A stretch of 34,550 bases of DNA from Bordetella parapertussis (GTDB taxonomy: Bacteria > Pseudomonadota > Gammaproteobacteria > Burkholderiales > SG8-41). The stretch lies in NCBI GenBank assembly GCA_945870465.1, contig CAMBSS010000023.1:1-34550 (forward strand), read 5' to 3'. Made by a program: the position numbers and the translations under genes. Of the stretch, positions 10,997-19,352 are shown piece by piece. A model generated the notes under the pieces. That model was not told the origin of the DNA. It was given only the letters and a program-made list of their open reading frames with translations, and did not search any database. Every line of letters begins with the position of its first letter. Position 1 is the stretch's first letter.

Positions 10997-11686
10997 TTAT
11001 TTCTTCCCCGTGCGTTCCTTGCGCACCTGAGCGATGAGTTGATCGACTGCGCCAAAAAAACGGTCGTAGTTCACGCTGTTGTCAGCGTTGGAAAAGTTCG
11101 ACGGGCTGATAAGATATTTGCCCTCAATCGCTATCGCAGGGGTGCCGGGCACGTCATAGCTGCGGGTCATGTCTTCGGAACGCTTGGTGCGGTTATTTAC
11201 AGCAAACGAATTATAGGCGTCCAGAAACTTCTGCTTGTCGACGCCTTTGGTAGCCAGCCAGTCAGCAATGATGCGTGAATCGTTGACCATCGCGCGCTGC
11301 TTGTTCGGATCTTTTTCCTCATGGATCGCGGCGAACAGTGCGTCGTGGTGCTTGGCGGCGAGGCTCATTGCGTCCAGCGCATAGTAGGTGCGCGTTAAAG
11401 GCTCCCAGGTTGGCGCGCCGAAAGTGGCCGGCATCGGCTTGAATTCGACGTCCGCCGGTTTGCGTTTTAGCCATGCTTTGAGCGAAGGCTCGAGGTGGTA
11501 GCAATGCGGGCAGCCATACCAGAAGAATTCAATGATCTCTATTTTTTTGCCGCTATCGGTCGGTTGCACCGGGCTGATCTGGGTGTAATCGCGACCGGCT
11601 ACCAGCGCTTGCTGTGCCATCGCGCTGCCCGCTGCCAACAGTGCCAGCAGTGCTGCAATATGGCCTACGTATTTGAATAACTTCAT
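10997..11686 (-). CDS. dsbA: Thiol:disulfide interchange protein DsbA
   Basis: Periplasmic oxidase that introduces disulfides into exported proteins and is normally reoxidised by DsbB. It is 229 aa from the chosen ATG. The signal peptide MKLFKYVGHIAALLALLAAG is followed by a probable cleavage site after SAMA (about residue 24). The active site is FFWYGCPHC with CPHC at residues 59-62, and the cis-proline loop is VPGTPAIAIEGKYL. The open frame extends 16 codons further, but the ATG at 11686 is backed by a strong GAGGGAGG ribosome-binding site at about 11690-11698 and gives a clean signal peptide. It lies 19 bases after the SPOR gene and 3 bases before its DsbA-like paralogue. No dsbB is in view. 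Confidence 0.95.
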   Translation of the reverse strand: MKLFKYVGHIAALLALLAAGSAMAQQALVAGRDYTQISPVQPTDSGKKIEIIEFFWYGCPHCYHLEPSLKAWLKRKPADVEFKPMPATFGAPTWEPLTRTYYALDAMSLAAKHHDALFAAIHEEKDPNKQRAMVNDSRIIADWLATKGVDKQKFLDAYNSFAVNNRTKRSEDMTRSYDVPGTPAIAIEGKYLISPSNFSNADNSVNYDRFFGAVDQLIAQVRKERTGKK

Positions 11687-11705
11687 CTTGCCTCCCTCGG
11701 GGATT

Positions 11706-12317
11706 TTACTTACCAGGCTGCACCGGCGCTTCACGAACCTTGATGAGAGTGATCTCGACGTTGTTTTGTTTCAACGTTTCGCGCGCGCGGTTGAGATCTT
11801 CGATTGCGGTATATGGCCCGACGCGCACGCGGTGCCAAACCCCTTTGTCAGGCAGCGTGGTGGTCTGCACGATCGCCGCCACGCCGATCAACGCCAGACG
11901 AGCTTTCAGGTTGTCGGCGTCAGGCGCGTTCTGGAACGCGCCAGCCTGCAGATAAAACGACTCCTTGGCCTCGGCGGGCAGCGGACCTTTTTTTTGCGCA
12001 TCCTTGAACTGCTGCTCGGTCACCGGCTCCTCCGAGCCTGGCAGGATTTTGTAAAAATCGAACCGTGGCTTGCCATCCATGGCCTTGGTCGTCTTATCGT
12101 CGATTTTGGCCGAATCGGTGTTTTTGAGCGGTTCGCCTTTGGGCGGTGGAGCGGCGCGATTGACGAAGGGCGTCGGCATTTTGTTTATGTACCAAGCGAC
12201 GGCGAGCGCAATGCCGAGACCCAGCAGCAGCCCGATGAGTATGCCGATCAACAAAGAACCCGCGCCGCTTTTGCCGCCGGCCGGTTTCCTGGCGGGTCCT
12301 TTGTAATCCTTGCTCAT
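11706..12317 (-). CDS. SPOR-domain single-pass membrane protein (FtsN-like)
   Basis: Probable cell-division or septum-associated protein of 203 aa. A short basic cytoplasmic N-terminus (MSKDYKGPARKPAGGK) precedes one transmembrane segment at about residues 20-44 (GSLLIGILIGLLLGLGIALAV). A proline- and lysine-rich periplasmic linker follows. The C-terminal SPOR domain, from about residue 118, contains FYLQAGAFQNAPDADNLKARL and WHRVRVGPYTAIEDLNRAR. SPOR domains bind peptidoglycan stripped of stem peptides at the septum. The topology resembles FtsN, but the gene name is not assigned because the FtsN essential region cannot be recognised. It starts 9 bases after argS, a pairing I recall from other betaproteobacteria. 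Confidence 0.9.
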   Translation of the reverse strand: MSKDYKGPARKPAGGKSGAGSLLIGILIGLLLGLGIALAVAWYINKMPTPFVNRAAPPPKGEPLKNTDSAKIDDKTTKAMDGKPRFDFYKILPGSEEPVTEQQFKDAQKKGPLPAEAKESFYLQAGAFQNAPDADNLKARLALIGVAAIVQTTTLPDKGVWHRVRVGPYTAIEDLNRARETLKQNNVEITLIKVREAPVQPGK

Positions 12318-12326
12318 CGCTGAATT

Positions 12327-14012
12327 TTACATTTTTTCCGGTGCGGATACACCCAGCAGCGCGAGCCCGTTGCGCAATACGTGGCGCACGGCAACGGCCA
12401 GCGCGAGCCGCGCGAGTTTGAGCGGCTCTTCCGGCACCAGAAAACGGGTCCCGTTGTAATAACCGTGGAATTCGCCGGCAAGCTCCCGCAAATAGAAAGC
12501 AACCTGGTGGGGCGCGCATTCGTTGGCCGCATTCACGAGGATTTCCGGATATTCGGCCAGCCTTTGCATTAGCGCAAGTTCACGTTCGTGCGTCAGCGGT
12601 AAGAGCGACGCGGTGTTCAAAATAGCCGCATCCTCCGCCCATTGCGCCAACACGCTGCAGACCCGCGCATGCGCGTACTGCACGTAATACACCGGGTTTT
12701 CCTCGCTTTGCGCCAAAGCCAGATCGATGTCGAACACGAATTCTGAATCCGCGCGGCGCGAGACCAGGAAAAACCGCACCGCATCGCGCCCTACCCATTC
12801 GATCAGGTCGCGCAAAGTCACGTAGGCGCCGGCGCGTTTGGAGATTTTCACTTCCTCGCCGCCGCGCATCACGCGCACCAGGCTGTGCAGCACGTAATCC
12901 GGGTAGCCCTTGGGGATGCCGATGTCTAGCGCCTGCAGTCCGGCGCGCACGCGCGTGATGGTGCTGTGATGGTCGGTGCCCTGGACGTTGATCACGCGGT
13001 TGTAACCGCGCTCCCATTTTGTAACGTGGTAGGCCACGTCCGGTACGAAATAAGTGTAAGTGCCGTCCGATTTGCGGACCACGCGGTCCTTGTCGTCGCC
13101 GTAGTCCGTGGTGCGCAGCCACAAAGCGCCGTCCTGCTCGAAAGCCTTGCCATGGGCGATAAAACCTTTTACGACGGTCTCGACTCTGCCTTCGGTGTAG
13201 AGGCTGGACTCGAGGTAATACACGTCGAACTTGACGTCGAATTTCTGTAAATCGCCATCTTGCTCGTGGCGCAGATAAGCGACGGCGAATTTGCGTATCG
13301 ACTCGAGATCGTTGTTGTCGCCGTTGCCGGCAATTGGCGCGCCATCCGCGCCATCCACGGTTTTGCGCGCGAGAAAATCGGTTGCGATGTCCTGGATATA
13401 TTCGCCCTGATAAGCGTCTTCGGGCCATCCGGCATCGCCCGGCTTGATGCCTTTGGCGCGCGCCTGCACCGACAGCGCGAGATTCTGGATCTGCACGCCG
13501 GCATCGTTATAGTAAAACTCGCGCGTGACCGCGTAGTCCTGCGCTTCGAGCAGCGCTGCTATTGCATCGCCCAACGCCGCCTGGCGGCCATGGCCGACGT
13601 GCAGCGGACCGGTGGGATTGGCGGAAACGAATTCGACCTGCACTTTCCGCCTGCCGCCGGCAACGCTGCGGCCGTAGCCTGCACCCAGCGCGAGGATATG
13701 CGCCACGGCAGCCTGGTGCGCTTCAGGTTTAAGAAAAAAATTGATGAATCCGGCGCCAGCGATTTCCGTTTTGGCGACATACGGCGATGCAGGTAATGCC
13801 GCGATCAACGCAGTGGCGATATCGCGTGGATTGCGCCGCAGTGGTTTCGCCAATTGCATCGCGACATTGCATGCGTAGTCGCCGTGCTGGGCCTGTTTCG
13901 GGCGCTCGATCACGACCTTCGCTTCCGCCTGCACGGGAGCGACGGCTACACGCGCGGCTTCCAGCAAACCGGCGATATGTGCGCGCAAATCAGGAAAGGC
14001 GGAAATAGTCAT
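12327..14012 (-). CDS. argS: Arginyl-tRNA synthetase
   Basis: Class I aminoacyl-tRNA synthetase charging tRNA-Arg in the cytoplasm. It is 561 aa, of normal length. The N-terminal additional domain is followed by the HIGH-type signature [16 protein letters not shown] (HVGH at 138-141). The KMSKS position is occupied by KISKRAG, within the usual range of this enzyme. The C-terminal DALR anticodon-binding domain contains [25 protein letters not shown] and ends [12 protein letters not shown], typical for the family. It is the first gene of the argS-SPOR-dsbA-dsbA-like-SDR operon. The 114-bp gap to priA holds a candidate extended -10 element. Confidence 0.97.
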   Translation of the reverse strand: MTISAFPDLRAHIAGLLEAARVAVAPVQAEAKVVIERPKQAQHGDYACNVAMQLAKPLRRNPRDIATALIAALPASPYVAKTEIAGAGFINFFLKPEAHQAAVAHILALGAGYGRSVAGGRRKVQVEFVSANPTGPLHVGHGRQAALGDAIAALLEAQDYAVTREFYYNDAGVQIQNLALSVQARAKGIKPGDAGWPEDAYQGEYIQDIATDFLARKTVDGADGAPIAGNGDNNDLESIRKFAVAYLRHEQDGDLQKFDVKFDVYYLESSLYTEGRVETVVKGFIAHGKAFEQDGALWLRTTDYGDDKDRVVRKSDGTYTYFVPDVAYHVTKWERGYNRVINVQGTDHHSTITRVRAGLQALDIGIPKGYPDYVLHSLVRVMRGGEEVKISKRAGAYVTLRDLIEWVGRDAVRFFLVSRRADSEFVFDIDLALAQSEENPVYYVQYAHARVCSVLAQWAEDAAILNTASLLPLTHERELALMQRLAEYPEILVNAANECAPHQVAFYLRELAGEFHGYYNGTRFLVPEEPLKLARLALAVAVRHVLRNGLALLGVSAPEKM

Positions 14013-14095
14013 GCCAAATGGTCAAATTCCAGTGCGTCGGGGTGGCGGTGCAGAGGCTGCGCCTGAGCGCCGGGCCGCCGCATGTAAAGTCTTGA

Positions 14096-14104
14096 ATTTT
14101 AACA
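14096..14104 (-). promoter_or_regulatory. Candidate extended -10 element for the argS operon
   Basis: Read on the minus strand, TGTTAAAAT fits the TGnTATAAT extended -10 pattern with one mismatch. It lies about 84 bases upstream of the argS ATG in the gap after priA, where a promoter for the argS operon would be expected. No good -35 match was seen. Evidence is the motif and its position only. Confidence 0.3.
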
Positions 14105-14126
14105 CGTGCTGTGCGTAAACCTCACC

Positions 14127-16322
14127 TTATAGCTCGAGCGGATCGACGTCGAGCGCCCAGCGCACTTTGCGTTCGCCGCTGGCGTCGAGGCGCTCGCGCC
14201 AGGCACGTAAAAATTTCTGCAAAGCGGCGCGCGAATGTGCCTGTACGGTCAGTTGCGCGCGCTCCAGGCCCGCCAGACGGGTGAGATTGGCGGGGACCGG
14301 ATCATAGATCGTAACCGCGTTGTCGAACTCGGCGGCGAACTGTGCGGCGCGCGCCAGAAAGTCGAGCGCAGCGCCTATCTGCGGTGCCTCCGCACGCAGT
14401 ACTGCCTGATAGACGAAAGGGGGAAAGCCGGCCTGTTTACGTTCGGCCAGCAGCTCCTGCGCATAAGCCGGATAGTCGTGGCGGCGCAGAGCCTGATACA
14501 GCGGATGCTGCGGAAACTCGGTCTGTATCAGCACGCGGCCGCGTGTAGCGCCGCGGCCGGCACGTCCCGCGACCTGGGTCAGGCGCGCGAACAGGCGTTC
14601 GCTGGCGCGAAAATCGGTGCTGTAGAGCGAGCTGTCGGCATTGATGACGCCAACCAGATTGAGCTGGGGGAAATCATGGCCCTTGGCGAGGATCTGGGTG
14701 CCGACCAGAATATCGATTTCCTGCGCATGAATCTGGCGGCGCATGTCCTGCCACGCGTGCTTGCGGCGGGTGCTGTCGCGATCGACGCGCAGGATGCGGG
14801 CGGCGGGAAAGGTGCGCGCCAGCGCGCTTTCGATGCGTTGCGTGCCCTGCCCCAGCGGCAGCAGATCGTGATTGCCGCATTGCGGACACGCCGCCGGAAT
14901 GGCTTCCTGGTGGCCGCAATGATGGCAGCGCAAGCTGCGGCCTTCCGCGTGCAGTACAAGTTTGGCGGAGCAGCGATGACAGTCCGCGGTCCAGTTGCAG
15001 CTGCGGCAGATCAGGACCGGCGCATAGCCGCGCCGGTTGATGAAAACCATGCTTTGCTCGCCGCGCTTGAGGGTGGCATTGATCGCCTTGAGCAGTTCCT
15101 GCGACAAACCGTCGATGAGCGGCGCCTGCCGCGTATCGACATACTCGATGTCCGCCGGCATAGCATTGACGGGACGGGTCAACAGCAGCGTGCGGTAGCT
15201 TCCCGTGGCGGCCTTGTGAAAGGTTTCGAGCGCGGGTGTAGCCGAGCCCAGCAGTATCGGAATCGCGCGTTCCTTGGCGCGCATCAACGCGAGATCGCGC
15301 GCCGAATAGCGCAGCCCGTCCATTTGTTTGAACGAAGAATCGTGTTCTTCGTCGACTATGATCAAGCCCAGATTGGGCAGCGGCGTGAATATGGCGAGCC
15401 GGGTGCCAAGTACGACGCCGGCTGCGCCAGACTGCGCGGCGAGCCATCCATGTAAGCGCTCGCTCTCGTTAAGACCGCTATGCAGAGAGGCTAGCGTCGT
15501 TGCAGGAAAACGCGTGCGCACTTGCGCCTCAAGCTGCGGAGTCAGATTGATTTCCGGTACCAGCAGCAAGGCCTGCCGACCGCGCGCGAGTATGTCGGCA
15601 ATCAGCTGCAGATAGACTTCGGTCTTGCCGCTGCCGGTGACTCCCAGCAGTAACCACGGTGCAAAGCCACTGCCCGCGTTGCGCACGCTTTCGACAGCGG
15701 CGCGCTGCTCGTCGGTAAGCTCGGGTCCGGGCGCCACGCAGGCTTCCGGTATCGCGGCGGATTGTGATCCAGGGGCGCGCACGCACTGTTCAATCCAACC
15801 GAGGTCAGCCATCACTTTCAATGCCGCGCGCGCGCGGGGCGCGATCGCGCACAGCCTGGCCTCATCCAAACCGTCGCTGGCAGCGCTCAGCAAGCCGAGC
15901 AATTCGCGTTTGATTTTTGCGCGCGGCGGCAATGTTGCCGGATCTATGTCGCGACCGGCGGCGGTGAGGCGGTACGCTTTGTCGGTGTGCAGTTTCAGCA
16001 ACTGGCGCCGGCGCAGGCGCGTCGGCAGGGCATTGAGGACGGCCTCGCCGAGCGGATGATGATAGTAATCGCCGCAGAATCTCAGCAGTTTCAGAATATC
16101 CGCGGGCAACGGCGCCACGTCTCGTTGCACGCTTAGTACCCGGCGCACTCGCTGCGGCGCCAGCGCAGTGCTGTCGGTCACCTCCATGATGATGCCGACC
16201 GCGATTTTTTTTCCGAACGGTACCAAGACTCGCCTGCCGACGTCATCAGCAGTGACCGCGGTGGCGCTGTAATCGAACAAAGTCGGCAGCGGCACGTCGA
16301 GCGCGACGCGAACAAAATTCAT
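14127..16322 (-). CDS. priA: Primosomal protein N' (replication restart helicase PriA)
   Basis: SF2 helicase that recognises stalled or collapsed forks and loads the replisome away from oriC. It is 731 aa, full length. The N-terminal DNA-binding region begins MNFVRVALDVPLPTLFDYS. Walker A is LLLGVTGSGKTEVYL (GVTGSGKT at about 227-234) and the DEEH box lies in IIVDEEHDSSFKQMDGLRYSARD. The zinc-binding insertion has paired cysteines in CRSCNWTADCHRC, CHHCGHQ and CPQCGNHDLL. Motifs GTQILAKGHDFPQL and QVAGRAGRG follow. The start at 16322 gives the canonical N-terminus. Upstream lies a 338-bp non-coding region with DnaA-box and IHF-like sites. Confidence 0.97.
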   Translation of the reverse strand: MNFVRVALDVPLPTLFDYSATAVTADDVGRRVLVPFGKKIAVGIIMEVTDSTALAPQRVRRVLSVQRDVAPLPADILKLLRFCGDYYHHPLGEAVLNALPTRLRRRQLLKLHTDKAYRLTAAGRDIDPATLPPRAKIKRELLGLLSAASDGLDEARLCAIAPRARAALKVMADLGWIEQCVRAPGSQSAAIPEACVAPGPELTDEQRAAVESVRNAGSGFAPWLLLGVTGSGKTEVYLQLIADILARGRQALLLVPEINLTPQLEAQVRTRFPATTLASLHSGLNESERLHGWLAAQSGAAGVVLGTRLAIFTPLPNLGLIIVDEEHDSSFKQMDGLRYSARDLALMRAKERAIPILLGSATPALETFHKAATGSYRTLLLTRPVNAMPADIEYVDTRQAPLIDGLSQELLKAINATLKRGEQSMVFINRRGYAPVLICRSCNWTADCHRCSAKLVLHAEGRSLRCHHCGHQEAIPAACPQCGNHDLLPLGQGTQRIESALARTFPAARILRVDRDSTRRKHAWQDMRRQIHAQEIDILVGTQILAKGHDFPQLNLVGVINADSSLYSTDFRASERLFARLTQVAGRAGRGATRGRVLIQTEFPQHPLYQALRRHDYPAYAQELLAERKQAGFPPFVYQAVLRAEAPQIGAALDFLARAAQFAAEFDNAVTIYDPVPANLTRLAGLERAQLTVQAHSRAALQKFLRAWRERLDASGERKVRWALDVDPLEL

Positions 16323-16427
16323 AACGAGGTTGTGCGCATTGCAGGTTAGCGATAGACGCTCGCGTGAATTCTTAAAATTATCGACAACTGTCTTGGCGGA
16401 TAGGGATTTTCGGCTGTAACACCCACC

Positions 16428-16436
16428 TGTGGATAA
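16428..16436 (-). promoter_or_regulatory. Consensus DnaA box (TTATCCACA)
   Basis: The plus strand reads TGTGGATAA, so the minus strand carries the perfect DnaA box TTATCCACA. It lies about 105 bases upstream of the priA ATG. A weaker box with one mismatch (TTATCGACA, plus strand 16378-16386) is nearby. Binding is inferred from the match only. Confidence 0.55.
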
Positions 16437-16533
16437 CCTTGTTGATTAATATTCGGGCAGGCCTGCGGGGGTGACGAACGGTGGCGGCCTGATTTTCTTG
16501 CGTTTTTTGTTTAATGAAAATTAATACTATATA

Positions 16534-16546
16534 AATCAAATACTTA
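16534..16546 (+). promoter_or_regulatory. IHF-type site (WATCAANNNNTTR)
   Basis: AATCAAATACTTA matches the IHF consensus at every fixed position and is embedded in very AT-rich DNA, as real IHF sites often are. It lies between the two DnaA boxes. A chance match is more likely in AT-rich sequence, so confidence is moderate. Confidence 0.45.
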
Positions 16547-16606
16547 AAAATATACGCGAAGAAATGCGACAGTGTTGCGTCAAGGGCGCTGCCCGCTAGC
16601 CCCTGC

Positions 16607-16615
16607 TGTGCATAA
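16607..16615 (-). promoter_or_regulatory. Second consensus-type DnaA box (TTATGCACA)
   Basis: The plus strand reads TGTGCATAA; the minus strand TTATGCACA fits TTWTNCACA. It has the same orientation as the box at 16428-16436 and lies on the other side of the AT-rich core, about 45 bases after the hemE stop. Confidence 0.5.
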
Positions 16616-16616
16616 G

Positions 16617-16640
16617 TTTGCGGGGGGAAGCGCCCGCAAA
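16617..16640 (-). repeat. 8-bp inverted repeat downstream of hemE
   Basis: TTTGCGGG at 16617-16624 is the exact reverse complement of CCCGCAAA at 16633-16640, with an 8-base spacer. It lies about 20 bases after the hemE stop, where a transcript-end hairpin is plausible, but no T-run follows on the minus strand, so it is not a standard intrinsic terminator. Confidence 0.5.
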
Positions 16641-16660
16641 GCCACAACTGGCGCGGGTTT

Positions 16661-17722
16661 TCAGTGATAGCTGGCGCTCGCACCGCGTACCGTTTCGAGC
16701 AGCGCCGCGACGTTTTCGGGTGGAGTGTGTTGGGAAATGCCGTGCCCGAGATTAAATACATGCCCGTTGCCGCGACCATAGCTGGCGAGTATGGCACCGG
16801 CTTCACGTTGTACGGCCTCCGGTGACGATAATAGTATGGCGGGATCCAGATTGCCTTGCAGGGCAACGCGCGTGCCGACGCGTGCGCGCGCAGCGCCAAT
16901 ATCGATCGTCCAGTCGAGGCCGACCGCATCGCAGCCGATGGCCGCGATATCTTCCAGCCAGCCGCCACCGCCCTTGGTGAACACTATGGTGGGCACTCGC
17001 ACACCGTCGTGCTCGCGTTTCAATCCGGCCACAATTCGCGCCGTATAAGCGAGCGAGAACTCATGGAACGCGGCGTGCGACAGCATGCCGCCCCACGTAT
17101 CGAACACCATTACCACCTGCGCACCGGCCTCGATCTGCGCATTCAAGTAAGCAGTCACTGCACTGGCATTGACGCTGAGTATGTGATGCAGCAAGTCAGG
17201 ACGCTGGTAGAGCATTTTTTTGACCGATGAAAAATCGCTGCTGCCGCCGCCTTCGATCATGTAGCACGCCAGCGTAAATGGACTGCCGGAAAATCCGATC
17301 AGTGGCACGCTGCCAGCCAGCGCGCGCCGCGCCTGGCTGACCGTGTCCAGCACATAGCGCAGGTGGTCCGCGGGGTCAGGCGCGGTCAAATTCCGGATCG
17401 CCCATTCCTCGCGTAGCGGGCGCTCGAACTTGGGGCCTTCACCTTCGGCGAAATACAGGCCCAGACCCATCGCGTCCGGGATGGTGAGAATGTCGGAAAA
17501 TACGATCGCCGCGTCGAGCGGGTAGCGTGCAAGCGGTTGTAGCGTGACCTCGGTTGCCAGATCCGGGTTCTTGCACAAGGCGAGAAAATTGCCGGCGCGC
17601 GCGCGGGTCTGATTGTATTCCGGTAAATAGCGTCCGGCCTGCCGCATCAGCCAGGTCGGCGTGTATGGCACGGGTTCGCGCAGCAGCGCGCGGATCAGGG
17701 TATCGTTTTTGAGCTTGGTCAT
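16661..17722 (-). CDS. hemE: Uroporphyrinogen decarboxylase
   Basis: Cytoplasmic enzyme of heme synthesis that decarboxylates the four acetate side chains of uroporphyrinogen III to give coproporphyrinogen III. It is 353 aa. The N-terminal signature [15 protein letters not shown] carries the substrate-binding arginines, [13 protein letters not shown] carries the active-site aspartate, and [19 protein letters not shown] is the second family signature. The frame is open to 17791, but the ATG at 17722 gives the family N-terminus [20 protein letters not shown]. No clear ribosome-binding site is visible. The gene stands between gltD and priA on the same strand with gaps of 143 and 338 bases, so it is probably transcribed on its own. 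Confidence 0.97.
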   Translation of the reverse strand: MTKLKNDTLIRALLREPVPYTPTWLMRQAGRYLPEYNQTRARAGNFLALCKNPDLATEVTLQPLARYPLDAAIVFSDILTIPDAMGLGLYFAEGEGPKFERPLREEWAIRNLTAPDPADHLRYVLDTVSQARRALAGSVPLIGFSGSPFTLACYMIEGGGSSDFSSVKKMLYQRPDLLHHILSVNASAVTAYLNAQIEAGAQVVMVFDTWGGMLSHAAFHEFSLAYTARIVAGLKREHDGVRVPTIVFTKGGGGWLEDIAAIGCDAVGLDWTIDIGAARARVGTRVALQGNLDPAILLSSPEAVQREAGAILASYGRGNGHVFNLGHGISQHTPPENVAALLETVRGASASYH

Positions 17723-17805
17723 GCTGGGCAAAGTCGGGCCGGTAATTATTCTTTTAAACTCAATACTCCCCTGCGTCGCTGTCGATTGCAAGGGCGGGTT
17801 CAGTC

Positions 17806-17828
17806 CAGGGGCGGCGGAACGGCCCCTG
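17806..17828 (-). repeat. 7-bp stem-loop in the gltD-hemE gap
   Basis: CAGGGGC at 17806-17812 is exactly complementary to GCCCCTG at 17822-17828 with a 9-base loop. It lies just downstream of the larger gltD hairpin on the minus strand. There is no T-run after it. Together the two hairpins may form the gltD mRNA 3' end or the hemE leader. Confidence 0.45.
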
Positions 17829-17846
17829 TACGTTTGTTTGTGCCTC

Positions 17847-17890
17847 GGGTTCGTCGGTATTGCCGCTATCGCGGCAATACCGACGAACCC
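17847..17890 (-). repeat. Perfect 20-bp stem, 4-base loop, overlapping the gltD stop codon
   Basis: Bases 17847-17866 are the exact reverse complement of 17871-17890, with the loop TATC between them. The right arm codes for the last residues of GltD (about GSSVLP), and the TAG stop at 17866-17868 lies across the arm/loop junction. On the gltD mRNA this folds into a very stable hairpin exactly at the stop codon. No T-run follows, so it is not a standard intrinsic terminator; it could protect the mRNA 3' end or be a trace of an inverted duplication. Confidence 0.85.
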
Positions 17891-19323
17891 CTTAAAAATT
17901 CATCGACGGCGCGCGCGCACTGACGCCCTTCGCGTATCGCCCACACCACCAGCGATTGGCCGCGGCGCACGTCGCCCGCGGCAAACACCTTGGGCACGCT
18001 GGTTACATAGCAGCCCGCGCCGTCGGTCGCCGCCTTGGCGTTGCCCCGCGCGTCTTTGTCGACACCAAAGCCGTCCAGCATGGATTGCACGGGCGAGACG
18101 AAACCCATCGCAAGCAGCACAAGATCGGCCTTCATGTCGAACTCCGAGCCCGGCACTTCCTGCATTTTTCCGTCTTTCCACTCAAGGCGGGCGGCAACCA
18201 GTTTTTCAATCTTGCCGTTCTTGCCTTCGAGGCGCTTGGTTGCCACTGCCCAATCGCGTTTGGCGCCCTCTTCGTGCGAAGACGAAGTGCGCAGCCGTAG
18301 CGGCCAGTACGGCCATACCGGGTTCTTGTCGAGGTCCGGCGGCATCGGCAGGAGCTCGAACTGGGTGACCGACGTGGCGCCATGGCGGTTCGAAGTTCCA
18401 ACGCAGTCGGAACCGGTATCGCCGCCGCCGATGATGACCACGTGCTTGCCGGCCGCCACTAACTCAGGCACGTTGGAGTCGCCCGCGACACGGCGATTCT
18501 GCAGCGGCAGAAAATCCATCGCAAACATCACGCCGCCAAGTTCGCGACCGGGCACCGGCAGGTCGCGCGGCTGTTCGGCGCCTCCAGCGAGCACGACCGC
18601 ATCGAATTCGTCGGTGATGGTCGTCGCGTCGAGCGTCGTCGCAGCAGCATTGCCGGCGCCCAGCGGTGCTGTGCCGACGACGTGATTGACTTTGAATTCG
18701 ACGCCTTCAGCGCGCATTTGTTCGATACGCCGGTCGATCAGCCGTTTTTCCATCTTGAAGTCGGGAATGCCGTAACGCAGCAGACCGCCGATGCGATCGT
18801 TTTTCTCGAAGATCACCACCGCGTGCCCGACGCGCGCCAGCTGCTGCGCGCAGGCGAGCCCGGCCGGACCCGAGCCGACGACCGCGACGCGTTTGCCGGT
18901 CTTCGCTTTGGCAGGTTGCGGTGTTACCCATTTTTCTTCCCACGCCTTGTCGATAATCGCGTGCTCTATCGACTTGATGCCCACCGGGTCGTTGTTGATG
19001 CGCAGGGTGCACGCTTCTTCGCACGGCGCCGGACAGACCCGGCCGGTGAACTCGGGGAAATTGTTGGTCGAGTGCAACGTTTCAATCGCGGTTTTCCAGT
19101 CCTGCTTGTAAACAAGATCGTTGAAGTCGGGAATGATGTTGTTGACCGGGCAGCCGCTCATGCAAAACGGAATCCCGCAGTCCATGCAGCGCGCGCCCTG
19201 GATCTTCGCTTCTTCGTCGTTCAGATGGTGGACGAATTCCCGATAGTGTTTTTTGCGCGAAGCAGTGTCGTCGCTCGTCTCTTGCAGGCGTTGAAACTCG
19301 AGAAACCCGGTGGTTTTGCCCAT
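17866..19323 (-). CDS. gltD: Glutamate synthase (NADPH) small subunit
   Basis: Takes electrons from NADPH through FAD and Fe-S clusters and delivers them to the large subunit. The 485-aa protein has the N-terminal cysteine clusters [19 protein letters not shown] and [14 protein letters not shown]. The first dinucleotide fold starts at [17 protein letters not shown] and continues [19 protein letters not shown]; the second is at [23 protein letters not shown]. The C-terminal [31 protein letters not shown] is typical. It starts 29 bases after the gltB stop, so the two subunits are one transcript. The last codons lie in a perfect 20-bp hairpin. No strong ribosome-binding site precedes the ATG. 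Confidence 0.97.
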   Translation of the reverse strand: MGKTTGFLEFQRLQETSDDTASRKKHYREFVHHLNDEEAKIQGARCMDCGIPFCMSGCPVNNIIPDFNDLVYKQDWKTAIETLHSTNNFPEFTGRVCPAPCEEACTLRINNDPVGIKSIEHAIIDKAWEEKWVTPQPAKAKTGKRVAVVGSGPAGLACAQQLARVGHAVVIFEKNDRIGGLLRYGIPDFKMEKRLIDRRIEQMRAEGVEFKVNHVVGTAPLGAGNAAATTLDATTITDEFDAVVLAGGAEQPRDLPVPGRELGGVMFAMDFLPLQNRRVAGDSNVPELVAAGKHVVIIGGGDTGSDCVGTSNRHGATSVTQFELLPMPPDLDKNPVWPYWPLRLRTSSSHEEGAKRDWAVATKRLEGKNGKIEKLVAARLEWKDGKMQEVPGSEFDMKADLVLLAMGFVSPVQSMLDGFGVDKDARGNAKAATDGAGCYVTSVPKVFAAGDVRRGQSLVVWAIREGRQCARAVDEFLRGSSVLPR

Positions 19324-19352
19324 GCTGTGCGGTCCGCGCGCTTATTGCAGGT

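Larger units (their letters stand above)
16323..16660. other. 338-bp non-coding region between hemE and priA with an AT-rich core
   Basis: This is the only stretch over 300 bases without a gene. Bases 16501-16560 have only 11 G or C out of 60, in contrast to the G+C-rich surroundings. It contains two exact matches to the DnaA-box consensus TTWTNCACA, one exact IHF-type consensus, a 10-base palindrome GCAGGCCTGC at 16457-16466, and an 8-bp inverted repeat just after hemE. It must also hold the priA promoter, which I could not place with confidence. A frame open across part of this region into hemE shows no protein-like features. Confidence 0.8.

Noticed and set aside
14235..15455. Open frame of about 400 codons on the plus strand opposite priA
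   Set aside because: It is antisense to a fully convincing PriA sequence; its translation is rich in Arg/Ala/Gln with no recognisable motifs, as expected from third-position G+C bias.
16378..16968. Minus-strand frame crossing the hemE-priA gap into hemE
   Set aside because: Most of it is out-of-frame hemE, and the intergenic part is AT-rich and reads as low-quality protein. It does not affect the non-coding call for 16323-16660.
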